Part shown: one piece after another, positions 1 to 9,293 of the stretch
Numbering within the stretch: the stretch's first letter is position 1
Layout: the number at the start of each line of letters is the position of its first letter
Origin: Prauserella cavernicola
GTDB taxonomy: Bacteria > Actinomycetota > Actinomycetes > Mycobacteriales > Pseudonocardiaceae
NCBI RefSeq assembly: GCF_016595675.1
Contig: NZ_JAENJH010000003.1
Location: 806,001-870,000, forward strand
Direction of reading: 5' to 3'
DNA length: 64,000 nucleotides
Notes under the pieces: generated by a model
Told to the model about the DNA's origin: nothing
Seen by the model: only the letters and a program-made list of their open reading frames with translations
Databases searched by the model: none
Made by a program: the position numbers and the translations under genes

Positions 1-1
1 C

Positions 2-208
2 ACGCGCGTGGGCAGGGGCTGCGTGCTCGGCGCCCACGCCGTGGTGCGCGGCGACATCCCCGACTACGCCATCGCGGTGGGCTCGCCCGCGCGCGTGGTG
101 CGCGACCGCAAGGCCGACTACGAGGCCGACGCCGAGCGGCGCGAGGCCGTCAAGGACATGGCCCGCAAGGCGAGCAAGGCGCTGCAGAAGACCCTTGGCG
201 AAGGCTGA
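2..208 (+). CDS. Hexapeptide-repeat acyltransferase, C-terminal part (5' end outside window)
   Basis: The reading frame is open from the first bases and ends at TGA 206-208, so only about the last 68 residues are present. The visible part shows left-handed beta-helix features: glycine/valine-rich turns followed by the conserved ending GSPARVVR, typical of sugar or serine O-acetyltransferases and related acyl-CoA transferases. A lysine/arginine/glutamate-rich helical tail follows (about residues 35-66 of the visible part). The substrate cannot be told from this fragment. A strong inverted repeat begins 28 bp after the stop. Confidence 0.75.
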   Translation, partial: TRVGRGCVLGAHAVVRGDIPDYAIAVGSPARVVRDRKADYEADAERREAVKDMARKASKALQKTLGEG

Positions 209-235
209 CGGAGAAGTCCGGACATCAGGGACTTT

Positions 236-276
236 CCACCGTGATAGTTAGCAGCTATAACTAACTATCACGGTGG
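236..276. terminator. 16-bp perfect inverted repeat downstream of the acyltransferase
   Basis: The arms 236-251 and 261-276 are perfectly complementary (left arm CCACCGTGATAGTTAG) with a 9-nt loop. There is no T-run, so it is either a U-tract-less actinobacterial terminator for the acyltransferase or an operator for the secreted carboxypeptidase that starts at 348. The AT-rich inner part (TAGTTAG/CTAACTA) is unusual for this GC-rich DNA and would also suit a dimeric repressor. Confidence 0.6.
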
Positions 277-300
277 CGTCACCGCAACACCACAGCCGAC

Positions 301-323
301 AACCCGCGGGCCTCCCGCGGGTT
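301..323 (+). promoter_or_regulatory. 10-bp hairpin in the 5' leader of the carboxypeptidase gene
   Basis: AACCCGCGGG at 301-310 pairs perfectly with CCCGCGGGTT at 314-323 across a 3-nt loop. It ends 24 bp before the GTG start at 348 and just upstream of the ribosome binding site (TGAGGAG). It could be a mRNA-stabilising 5' hairpin or a terminator of the upstream transcript. No alternative pairing was evident. Confidence 0.5.
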
Positions 324-347
324 CCTTGCAGAGCCTGAGGAGTTGCC

Positions 348-1616
348 GTGCCCTCACCACGACGCCCGTTGCTGGCCGCCGTCACAGGCGCCACGTTGCT
401 CGCGCTGGTCAGCGCCACCACGCCGGCCATCGCGCAGCCCGCCTCGGCGGGAGCGCCCGCCGCCGAACAGTGCAGCGACGAGCCGCGCGACCTGCCCGTG
501 CACGAGTTCACCGACCACCGGGAGCTGGGCAACGAGCTCGCCCGCCTCGAACGGGTCAGCGCCGGAGCCGTCGACGTCACCGAGATCGGCAGGAGCAACC
601 GCGGCCGGGAGGTCTGGGCCGCGCGCGTGGGCACCGGGCCCAAGGCCGTGCTGCTCACCAGCGAGATCCACGGCAACGAGAAGACCGGGACCGACGCGAT
701 CCTGCAGGTGCTCGACTTCGTCGGCACGAGCGACACCGCCAAGGCCAAACGCATGCGCTCCGAGCTGACGATCGTGGCCATCCCGAAGATGAACCCCGAC
801 GGCGCCGAGCTGGACCGCCGGGGCAACGACATGAGGTGGGACGAGGTCACCGCCCGGTTCCCGCAGCTGCGCGGCAGCGAGCCCGCGTGGAACTACTACA
901 CCGAGCCGAGGCAGGGCGACGACTACTCGCAGCTGCCCGGCTTCGACGTCAACCGCGACTACAACCCCGACCTGAACTACGAGCCGAAGGCCGAGGACTT
1001 CCCCGGCACCTCGGCCGACACGGGCTGGTACATCACGCCGGAGTCGCGGATCGTGCGCGATGTCTACAAGGGCCTGACCGCGGAGTTCGGCAAGGTCGAC
1101 ACGTACGTGGACCTGCACCACCAGGGCGCCTGCTACGTGATGCCCGACGACCCCGACCGGTTCGTCACCATGTCGATCTCGGGCAAGTTCGTGGACGACC
1201 CGGCCACCACGCCGGGCTACGAGCAGTACGCCGACACCTACGACCTCGACTACGCGAAGCAGCTCAACGTCGCCGTCTACAACGCACTGCAGGGCAGGGC
1301 GAACAACAACCCGTTGTTCGGCAACATCACGCTGTACCCGCAGGACACCAACCTGCCGGGAACCGGGCTCGGCTCGTTCGCGCTCAACGGAAGTGGCTCG
1401 GTGTTGTTCGAGGTGCGCGGCCAGACCCAGACGCTCGGCCAGAAGTACCGCACGCAGCTGACCCGCACGGTCTACATCGGACTCGACGGCATGCTGTCGT
1501 CGATCGCGAGTGGACAGATCGGCAACCTCGACCCGGCCGTCTACGACAGCATCCCGCCGCGCGGCCCGAGCATCGGTAGCGCGTCCAGGACGGCTACCCA
1601 CGTGCTCGAGGACTAA
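348..1616 (+). CDS. Secreted M14 family zinc carboxypeptidase
   Basis: This 422-aa protein is predicted to be exported and to remove C-terminal residues from peptides outside the cell. An N-terminal signal peptide (basic start, hydrophobic stretch, AIA cleavage site near residue 29) precedes the catalytic domain. The metal ligands of M14 peptidases are visible: H108 and E111 in HGNE, and a histidine at 257/258 in DLHHQG. Substrate-binding N202-R203 (VNRD) and the catalytic glutamate E355 (LFEVRG) are also present, so the enzyme looks intact. The GTG start at 348 follows TGAGGAG at suitable distance. The gene is directly followed by four small secreted Cys-rich proteins, which may be partners, but this is only suggested by position. 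Peptide specificity is not predictable here. Confidence 0.9.
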   Translation: MPSPRRPLLAAVTGATLLALVSATTPAIAQPASAGAPAAEQCSDEPRDLPVHEFTDHRELGNELARLERVSAGAVDVTEIGRSNRGREVWAARVGTGPKAVLLTSEIHGNEKTGTDAILQVLDFVGTSDTAKAKRMRSELTIVAIPKMNPDGAELDRRGNDMRWDEVTARFPQLRGSEPAWNYYTEPRQGDDYSQLPGFDVNRDYNPDLNYEPKAEDFPGTSADTGWYITPESRIVRDVYKGLTAEFGKVDTYVDLHHQGACYVMPDDPDRFVTMSISGKFVDDPATTPGYEQYADTYDLDYAKQLNVAVYNALQGRANNNPLFGNITLYPQDTNLPGTGLGSFALNGSGSVLFEVRGQTQTLGQKYRTQLTRTVYIGLDGMLSSIASGQIGNLDPAVYDSIPPRGPSIGSASRTATHVLED

Positions 1617-1629
1617 ACCACTCGGTCGG

Positions 1630-1718
1630 AGTGTCCGGTTCCTGCCACTGTGCCGAGCGCGATCCGGTTCGCTGTGTTTCGCTGCTGTTGTCAGGAATTT
1701 CCGCTGAAAGGAACGACA
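1630..1718 (+). promoter_or_regulatory. Conserved leader, copy 1 of 4
   Basis: The block starts with GTGTCCGGTTCCTGCCAC, continues with GTGTTTCGCT about 40 nt later, then TCAGGAATTTC, and ends in a purine-rich ribosome binding site 88 bp from block start to ATG 1719. The same order and spacing recurs before each of the three following paralogues. It probably holds promoter and 5' UTR, duplicated with the genes. Confidence 0.65.
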
Positions 1719-2072
1719 ATGGCTGCGAAGCACTCGATGTCGAACCGGAAAGCTCGGATTCGGCGCACCCTGCGCAACACCGGTCTCACGACCGCGGCAG
1801 CGCTCGCGACGGTCGCATTCGTGGCGGCACCCGCCCAGGCCGCCCCCGGCGAAGGCGACGTGCGGGTTCAGGAATGCGGCCTGTCCCAGGTGAACCAGAC
1901 CTACGAGGTGTGCGGACCCGGCAATCGCTGGGTGTCGATCGCCTTCCACGACAGCATCACGAGGGACAGCGGAATCATGGACAAGTGCTGGGGTCCCGGT
2001 GTCTACCAGATGTTCCGCGAGCTCGGCCCGTACCGGCTCGCGGTCACCGCCAACGAAGGCGTTCCGTGCTGA
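1719..2072 (+). CDS. Small secreted four-cysteine protein, paralogue 1
   Basis: This 117-aa precursor starts at ATG 1719 behind AAAGGAACGACA. Residues 1-41 are a signal peptide with a long basic n-region (RIRRTLR) and cleavage after AQA at 39-41, leaving about 76 residues. The mature part contains four cysteines (C53, C65, C90, C117), the last being the C-terminal residue, and the motifs YEVCGPGNR and CWGPGVYQM. Two disulfides are likely. The Cys-Gly and C-x-GPG spacing resembles the actinobacterial DUF6355 family as I remember it, but that assignment is tentative and the function is unknown. It is the first of four tandem copies and has its own terminator at 2096-2147. Confidence 0.85.
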   Translation: MAAKHSMSNRKARIRRTLRNTGLTTAAALATVAFVAAPAQAAPGEGDVRVQECGLSQVNQTYEVCGPGNRWVSIAFHDSITRDSGIMDKCWGPGVYQMFRELGPYRLAVTANEGVPC

Positions 2073-2095
2073 GCTGATCGTCTGTACGACAACGA

Positions 2096-2147
2096 AGAGC
2101 CACCGTCGCCAGAGTCCGAGTAGGACCGGCGACGGTGGCTCTGTTGT
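2096..2147 (+). terminator. Terminator after paralogue 1
   Basis: AGAGCCACCGTCGCC (2096-2110) pairs perfectly with GGCGACGGTGGCTCT (2128-2142), followed by GTTGTT. It starts 23 bp after the stop of paralogue 1. The terminator of paralogue 3 uses almost the same stem. Confidence 0.85.
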
Positions 2148-2170
2148 TCTCGGGCCTCGTCACCCGGTCG

Positions 2171-2261
2171 TGTGTCCGGTTCCTGCCGTCGCCACGATCC
2201 CGATCCTGGCAGTCGTGTTCCGCTTGTGCTGTCAGGATTTCTCGGCGGAAGGGCAACGACA
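2171..2261 (+). promoter_or_regulatory. Conserved leader, copy 2 of 4
   Basis: GTGTCCGGTTCCTGCC at 2172 lies 90 bp before the ATG at 2262, with GTGTTCCGCTTGTG and TCAGGATTTCTCGG in the same order as in the other copies. It follows the terminator directly, so paralogue 2 is likely transcribed from its own promoter. Confidence 0.65.
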
Positions 2262-2615
2262 ATGACTGCGAAGCATTCCACGTCGGACCGCGCGGCCCGG
2301 ATGAGGCGATCACTGCGCAACACCGGTCTCACGATGGCGGCGGCACTCGCGACGGTCGCGTTCGTCGCGGCTCCCGCCCAAGCCGCACCCGTCGGTGGTG
2401 ACGTGCGGGTTCAGGAATGTGGCCTGTCCCAGGTGAACCAGACCTACGAGGTGTGCGGGCCCGGCAATCGTTGGGTGTCGATCGCCTTCTACGACAGCAT
2501 CACGAGGGACAGCGGGATCATGGACAAGTGCTGGGGTCCCGGTGTCTACAAGATGTTCAGTGAGCTCGGGCCGTACCGGCTCGCGGTGACGGCCAACGAA
2601 GGTGTGCCGTGCTGA
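2262..2615 (+). CDS. Small secreted four-cysteine protein, paralogue 2
   Basis: This 117-aa protein starts at ATG 2262 after GGAAGGGCAACGACA. Its mature region is nearly identical to paralogue 1, with only a few substitutions after the signal sequence (for example FYDS for FHDS and YKMFS for YQMFR), which points to recent duplication or gene conversion. All four cysteines and the terminal VPC are kept. The signal peptide has the same basic start and AQA cleavage site. No terminator was seen before the next leader, which begins only 11 bp downstream, so read-through into paralogue 3 is possible. Confidence 0.85.
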   Translation: MTAKHSTSDRAARMRRSLRNTGLTMAAALATVAFVAAPAQAAPVGGDVRVQECGLSQVNQTYEVCGPGNRWVSIAFYDSITRDSGIMDKCWGPGVYKMFSELGPYRLAVTANEGVPC

Positions 2616-2625
2616 CACCCGGTCT

Positions 2626-2713
2626 TGTGTCCGGTTCCTGCCACCTTGTCGAGCGCGTCTCATCGATTCGTGTTTCGCTTGTGAGGTAAGGATTTCTCGG
2701 GGAAGGAGAGAGC
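2626..2713 (+). promoter_or_regulatory. Conserved leader, copy 3 of 4
   Basis: GTGTCCGGTTCCTGCCACC at 2627 lies 87 bp before ATG 2714; CGTGTTTCGCTTGTG and AAGGATTTCTCGGGGAAGGAG follow in the conserved order. The block begins almost at the stop codon of paralogue 2. Confidence 0.65.
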
Positions 2714-3067
2714 ATGACCGCGAAGCACTCGACGTCGAACCGGAAAACCCGAACGAGGCGCTCCCTGCGAGCCATCGGCCTGACCGGAGCGGCGACACTC
2801 GCGACGATCGCGTTCGCGGCCGCGCCGGCCCAGGCCGCGCCGGCCGGAGGTGGCATGCGGGTCCAGGAATGCGGCCTGTCCCAGATCAACCAGACCTACG
2901 AGGTGTGCGGGCCGGGCAACCGCGGCGTGGTGATCTCCTACTTCGACAGCAGCGACCGGAGCAGCGGAACCGTGTCGAAGTGCTGGGGTCCCGGGGTCTA
3001 CCAGATGATCACCGAACTCGGTCCGTTCCGGCTCGCGGTCAACTCCTACGAGGGGATTCCGTGCTGA
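2714..3067 (+). CDS. Small secreted four-cysteine protein, paralogue 3
   Basis: This 117-aa precursor begins at ATG 2714 after GGAAGGAGAGAGC, the best Shine-Dalgarno of the set. The signal peptide ends in AQA near residue 41. The four cysteines, the CGPGNR and CWGPGVYQM motifs and the C-terminal PC are conserved, but the segment between the second and third cysteine differs (GVVISYFDSSDRSSGTVSK). It is therefore diverged from copies 1 and 2 mainly in the exposed middle loop. It ends before a strong terminator at 3089-3138. Function is unknown. Confidence 0.85.
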   Translation: MTAKHSTSNRKTRTRRSLRAIGLTGAATLATIAFAAAPAQAAPAGGGMRVQECGLSQINQTYEVCGPGNRGVVISYFDSSDRSSGTVSKCWGPGVYQMITELGPFRLAVNSYEGIPC

Positions 3068-3088
3068 GCTGAGCCCAGTCGCACAGGG

Positions 3089-3140
3089 AGAGAGCCACCG
3101 TCGCCGATCTGTCAGCAGGTCGGTGACGGTGGCTCTCTGC
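3089..3140 (+). terminator. Terminator after paralogue 3
   Basis: Arms 3089-3107 and 3120-3138 form a 19-bp stem with a single mismatch or wobble around a 12-nt loop. The core GAGCCACCGTCGCC is shared with the terminator after paralogue 1, which indicates that gene and terminator were duplicated as one unit. Confidence 0.8.
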
Positions 3141-3201
3141 TGTCCTGCACTGTATGTCTACAGTGGATCTCTCTGCGCTTGAAGGGCTGAGTACATCCAC
3201 G

Positions 3202-3290
3202 GGTGTCCTGTTCCTGTCACGTTGTCGCGATCGGCCCCTTTCGACATGTTTCGCTTGTGTGGCCAGGATTTTCTGCGGAAGGAGACGACA
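3202..3290 (+). promoter_or_regulatory. Conserved leader, copy 4 of 4
   Basis: GTGTCCTGTTCCTGTCAC at 3203 lies 88 bp before ATG 3291, followed by ATGTTTCGCTTGTGTGG and AGGATTTTCTGCGGAAGGAG. It is the most diverged leader, matching the most diverged gene. Confidence 0.6.
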
Positions 3291-3647
3291 ATGGCAGCGA
3301 AGCCATCACAGTCCAACCGGGAAGAGCGGGCAACGCGCTTCACCATCAGAAATGTCTGCCTGACCGCGGCTGCGGCACTGGCGACAACCGCATTTGTCGC
3401 CGCGCCCGCCCACGCGGCGTCCGCGAACGAGGACGTGCGGGTTCAGGAATGCGGCTTGTCTCAGATCAACCAGACCTACGAGGTGTGCGGGCCGGGCAAC
3501 CGCTGGGTGTCGATCGTGTACTTCGACAGCAGCACCAAGAGCACCGGCAACGTCGACAGGTGCTGGGGCCCCGGCCTGTATCAGATGATCAACGAACTCG
3601 GTCCGTTCCGGGTCGGTGTGAACTCGACCGAAGGTGTCCCGTGCTGA
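3291..3647 (+). CDS. Small secreted four-cysteine protein, paralogue 4
   Basis: This 118-aa member starts at ATG 3291 after GGAAGGAGACGACA. The signal region differs most (TRFTIRN replaces the double arginine of the others) and the cleavage motif reads AHA. The mature part keeps all four cysteines, CGPGNRW, the CWGPG motif and the final VPC. It converges on the ramB-like gene, with a 40-bp perfect palindrome as shared terminator between them. Function is unknown; conservation of cysteines and the invariant C-terminal Cys argues for selection on the fold. Confidence 0.85.
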   Translation: MAAKPSQSNREERATRFTIRNVCLTAAAALATTAFVAAPAHAASANEDVRVQECGLSQINQTYEVCGPGNRWVSIVYFDSSTKSTGNVDRCWGPGLYQMINELGPFRVGVNSTEGVPC

Positions 3648-3664
3648 GCTGACCTGCGGCGCTA

Positions 3665-3704
3665 CGCGGGAGAAGCCACCGCCGCGGCGGTGGCTTCTCC
3701 CGCG
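3665..3704. terminator. Bidirectional terminator between paralogue 4 and ramB
   Basis: The 40 bp form a perfect palindrome, with 20-nt arms (3665-3684 and 3685-3704, CGCGGGAGAAGCCACCGCCG) and no unpaired loop. It sits between two converging stop codons at 3647 and 3707. Confidence 0.85.
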
Positions 3705-3706
3705 TG

Positions 3707-5143
3707 TCAGGAGTCCGCACGTTTGGGCACGGCGGGGTAGGGCACGAAGGTGCTCGCGTTCTCGTCCACCGTGAGCTGCTTGCCAATCGTCGGGAACGCC
3801 CGCTGCGGGCAGGCCGGGCGATCGCACACCTTGCAGCCCATGCCGATGGGCGTCGCGGCGGCACGATCGTCGAGGTCGAGGCCGGTGGAGTAGATGAGCC
3901 GCCGCGCGTGCCGCAGTTCGCAGCCGAGACCGACGCTGAACATCTTGCCGGGGCTGCCGTAGCCGCCGATGTTGCGCGAGACCGTGCGCGCGATCCAGAA
4001 GTAGCTCTTGCCGTCCGGCAGCGTCGCGATCTGGGTGATGATCTTGCCCGGCGACGTGAACGCCTCGTAGATGCACCACAGTGGACACGCGCCGCCGACG
4101 CGGGAGAAGTGGAACCCCGCCGCCGACTGCCGTTTCGACATGTTGCCCGCCCTGTCGACCCGCACGAACGAGAACGGCACGCCGCGCGCCTTGGGCCGTT
4201 GCAGCGTCGACAGGCGGTGACACACCGTCTCGAAGCCGACACCGAAGTGGTCGCACAATCGCTCGATGTCGTAGCGGAACTTCTCGGCCGTCGACAGGAA
4301 TGGGCCGTAGGGCAGGATCAGCGCGCCCGCGAAGTAGTTCGCCAGCCCCACCCTCGCCAGCGAACGCGCGGCCGGTCCGGAGAACGCCCACGAGTCGGCG
4401 AGCTCGGTGATCAGGTCGTCGTACTCCAGCACCGCGATCTGCGACGCCATCCGAAAAGCCCGCTGCCCGATGCGCAGGCTCGGCGCCATGCGCAGGATGC
4501 GCGCCTCCGGCTCGTAGCGATGCTGCTGGCCCGCGGCCTCGTCGATGCCGTCGCTGGTCACCGTGACTCCGTAGCGGTCGGTGAGGCGGTTGAGCACCGC
4601 GCGGTGCACGTCGCCGCGCCTGAGCCCCATCTCGCCGGACATGGTCTCGGCGCGCTCGTCCAGCTCGGCGACGTAGTTCTCCCGCTCGTAGAAGAAGTCG
4701 CGCACCTCCTCGTGCGGCAGTGACGCGGCGGCGCTGCCGTGCAGCCCGGTGCCGTTCTCGGCGACCAGTGCGGCCGTGGTCTCCACCGCGTTGCGGTACG
4801 TGCGGTGCAGCCGCACCAGTGCCTGGGCGATGCTCGGCAGGTTGGTGGCGAGCTCGTTGAGCTCGCTCGTGGTGGCCTCCAGCCCGATGGCCTCGTCGAG
4901 CAGTGCCTCCCGGGTGTCGGCGACGAGCCGCGCGGTGTCGTTGTTGGCGAAGAACTCGGTGTCCACGCCGAACGCCTCGGTGATCCGCAGCAGTACTGGA
5001 ACGGTCAAGGGCCGGCTGTTGTGCTCGATCTGGTTGAGGTAGCTGGGGCTGATTTCCAGCAGCCTTGCCAGGTCGGCCTGGCTCATCGAGCGGCTCTCGC
5101 GCAGATGCCGCAGCCGCGCGCCCGCGAAAGTCTTGTCCACCAT
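3707..5143 (-). CDS. ramB: RamB-like XRE-family regulator of the glyoxylate/acetate genes
   Basis: This 478-aa protein has an N-terminal XRE helix-turn-helix (about residues 8-62, with SQADLARLLEISPSYLNQIE as the core), a central ImmA/IrrE-like segment, and the large C-terminal domain of short-chain fatty acyl regulators. A cysteine cluster (C-KVC-DRPAC-P) lies near residues 440-455. It matches RamB of Corynebacterium and Rv0465c of M. tuberculosis in architecture, length and position beside isocitrate lyase. The start at 5143 follows GAGGAG. Family knowledge says RamB controls aceA/aceB and acetate activation. Here TTTGCAAA-type sites between it and aceA (5217-5224, 5342-5349) fit autoregulation and control of aceA. 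Metabolite sensing by the C-terminal domain is inference. Confidence 0.88.
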   Translation of the reverse strand: MVDKTFAGARLRHLRESRSMSQADLARLLEISPSYLNQIEHNSRPLTVPVLLRITEAFGVDTEFFANNDTARLVADTREALLDEAIGLEATTSELNELATNLPSIAQALVRLHRTYRNAVETTAALVAENGTGLHGSAAASLPHEEVRDFFYERENYVAELDERAETMSGEMGLRRGDVHRAVLNRLTDRYGVTVTSDGIDEAAGQQHRYEPEARILRMAPSLRIGQRAFRMASQIAVLEYDDLITELADSWAFSGPAARSLARVGLANYFAGALILPYGPFLSTAEKFRYDIERLCDHFGVGFETVCHRLSTLQRPKARGVPFSFVRVDRAGNMSKRQSAAGFHFSRVGGACPLWCIYEAFTSPGKIITQIATLPDGKSYFWIARTVSRNIGGYGSPGKMFSVGLGCELRHARRLIYSTGLDLDDRAAATPIGMGCKVCDRPACPQRAFPTIGKQLTVDENASTFVPYPAVPKRADS

Positions 5144-5216
5144 TGGACTTCTCCTCGGAGATCTTCCGGCCCTGACCGATCAAGCGACCGGTTCAGTCTG
5201 CACATTTTCTGTGACG

Positions 5217-5224
5217 TGCAAACT
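5217..5224 (-). promoter_or_regulatory. RamB-type half-operator near ramB
   Basis: TGCAAACT on the plus strand is AGTTTGCA on the minus strand, agreeing with the RamB box core (AGTTTGCAAA) known from Corynebacterium. It lies 73 bp upstream of the ramB start, in the divergent ramB-aceA region. Confidence 0.5.
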
Positions 5225-5337
5225 ACCTCTTCGCAACCTTCGCAACATGCTACGTAGATTTCGCAGAAATTGGCAAATTGGAGCTGTGGTGCCATTTTCG
5301 CAGTACATGTCAGTCTCAGGGGGACAGCGAGGCAATC

Positions 5338-5352
5338 GCAAAGTTTGCAAAG
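5338..5352 (+). promoter_or_regulatory. RamB-type operator near aceA
   Basis: GCAAAGTTTGCAAAG contains AGTTTGCAAA, the RamB box core. It lies 14 bp before the aceA start and overlaps or adjoins its ribosome binding site (AGGTGGAG), so bound regulator would block transcription or translation initiation. The same 8-mer occurs in opposite orientation at 5217. Confidence 0.6.
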
Positions 5353-5365
5353 GTGGAGACGTCCA

Positions 5366-6652
<1,287 letters not shown>

Positions 6653-6682
6653 GCGAGCACCCCGTCCTGGAGGGACGACGAG

Positions 6683-8293
<1,611 letters not shown>

Positions 8294-8301
8294 CCCGCAA
8301 C

Positions 8302-8356
8302 CGCGGTGAAGGGCACCTTTCCTGCGTTCAACGCGGTAAAGGTGCCCTTCACCGCG
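8302..8356. repeat. Dispersed palindromic repeat, copy 1
   Basis: The arms CGCGGTGAAGGGCACCTTT (8302-8320) and its complement (8338-8356) enclose CCTGCGTTCAACGCGGT, which is itself nearly palindromic. It lies between the converging aceB and marR genes; the marR stop codon (8349-8351) is part of the right arm. It probably terminates both transcripts. Confidence 0.9.
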
Positions 8357-8798
8357 TCCGGGTGGCCTCCAGAACCCGGGAGAGGGCCCGGTGGAGGTCC
8401 TCCAGCTCCGACAGTTCCATGCCGAGGCGCTCGACGACCTTGTACGGGATCTTCTCGGCCTCCCGGCGCAGCTCCCGGCCCTGTTCGGTGAGCGCCACGG
8501 CCAGGGAGCGTTCGTCGCTGGTGTTGCGCTGCCTGGTGACGTAACCCAGTGCCTCGAGTCGCTTGAGCAGCGGGGACAGCGTCGCGGGCTCCGAGCGCAG
8601 TGTCTGGCTCAGGTCCCTGACCGATCTCGGCGAGCGCTCCCACAACGCGAGCAGCACGAGGTACTGCGGGTGGGTCAGCCCGAACGGTTCCAGCAGGGGC
8701 CGGTAGATCGCGATGACGCTGCGCGAGGCGACGGACAGGGCGAAGCAGACCTGCCGGTCCAGTGCCAGCGGGTCGTCGCCGAGGTCGATGTCCGTCAC
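8349..8798 (-). CDS. MarR-family regulator
   Basis: This 149-aa regulator has the winged-helix core (LTHPQYLVLLALWERSPRSV, then LSQTLRSEPATLSPLLKRLE as recognition region) and the conserved wing DERSLAVALTEQG. The helix-1 cysteine in QVCFALSVASR matches the position of the peroxide-sensing Cys of OhrR proteins, so organic peroxide or thiol-stress sensing is possible but unproven. The GTG start at 8798 follows AAGGTGAG; longer starts have no such site. It is divergent from a DUF5313 membrane protein, with a palindromic operator between them. Its stop codon lies in the dispersed repeat. Confidence 0.88.
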   Translation of the reverse strand: MTDIDLGDDPLALDRQVCFALSVASRSVIAIYRPLLEPFGLTHPQYLVLLALWERSPRSVRDLSQTLRSEPATLSPLLKRLEALGYVTRQRNTSDERSLAVALTEQGRELRREAEKIPYKVVERLGMELSELEDLHRALSRVLEATRTR

Positions 8799-8815
8799 GC
8801 AGCTCACCTTATCAG

Positions 8816-8827
8816 TTAGTGCACTAA
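8816..8827. promoter_or_regulatory. MarR-type operator
   Basis: TTAGTGCACTAA is a perfect 12-bp palindrome between the divergent marR and DUF5313 starts, set in an AT-rich patch that must carry both promoters. MarR regulators commonly bind such sites and repress themselves and the divergent gene. Confidence 0.6.
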
Positions 8828-8844
8828 TGGTTAGTATGTTAAGC

Positions 8845-9228
8845 ATGGTGAGGCGACCGAACCCGGTGCAGTGGCTCAGGTACGCGGCGGGCGGCAGACT
8901 GCCCGACCACCTGCGCGAGTGGGTGCTGCGCGATGTCACCACGCGCACCTGGTTCCTGCGCGGGGCGGCGCGCAGCTCGCTGCTGGTGCTGCCGCTGTCG
9001 TCGGTGTGGCTGCTGCTGCCGGGGCCGCTCGGGCTGCGCCTCTCGTTGTGTCTCATGGCGCTGCTGGTCGGATACTTCTACTCGCTGGCCTACCTGGAGG
9101 AGAGCTGCGAGCACAAGCTCGTCAAGCACGGCTACCGCTACGGCTCCGGGCGCGCGACCCGCAACGCGGCGAAGGACGCCCTCGAGGCCGAGGCCCACGC
9201 CCGCTACGTGGCCCGCTACCGCAACTGA
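8845..9228 (+). CDS. DUF5313 family membrane protein
   Basis: This 127-aa protein contains two hydrophobic segments (about residues 44-62 and 65-82) and the family motifs RPNPVQWLRYA, REWVLRDVT and FYSLAYLEES-EHKLVKHGY. This is the actinobacterial DUF5313 family; no function is known. The start is uncertain: ATGs at 8827, 8836 and 8845 are in frame and none has a clear ribosome binding site, so a leaderless transcript is possible. It shares its promoter region with marR and is likely controlled by it. Confidence 0.8.
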   Translation: MVRRPNPVQWLRYAAGGRLPDHLREWVLRDVTTRTWFLRGAARSSLLVLPLSSVWLLLPGPLGLRLSLCLMALLVGYFYSLAYLEESCEHKLVKHGYRYGSGRATRNAAKDALEAEAHARYVARYRN

Positions 9229-9240
9229 GCCACCCCGCGT

Positions 9241-9293
9241 GCGGTGAAGGGCACCTTTACTGCATTGAACGCAGTAAAGGTGCCCTTCACCGC
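9241..9293. repeat. Dispersed palindromic repeat, copy 2
   Basis: Arms 9241-9263 (GCGGTGAAGGGCACCTTTAC plus TGC) and 9271-9293 are perfect 23-nt complements around ATTGAAC. It lies between the converging DUF5313 and tetR genes; the tetR stop (9287-9289) is inside the right arm at the same repeat position as in copy 1. Confidence 0.92.

Noticed and set aside
1719-3647. Paralogues as Tat substrates because of the double arginine
   Set aside because: The pattern RRxLR is present in three copies only, lacks the usual Tat context, and copy 4 has no double arginine; Sec export is more likely.
9241-9293. Dispersed repeat as insertion-sequence terminal repeats
   Set aside because: Copies flank no transposase gene, distances between copies are unrelated, and no target-site duplication was evident.
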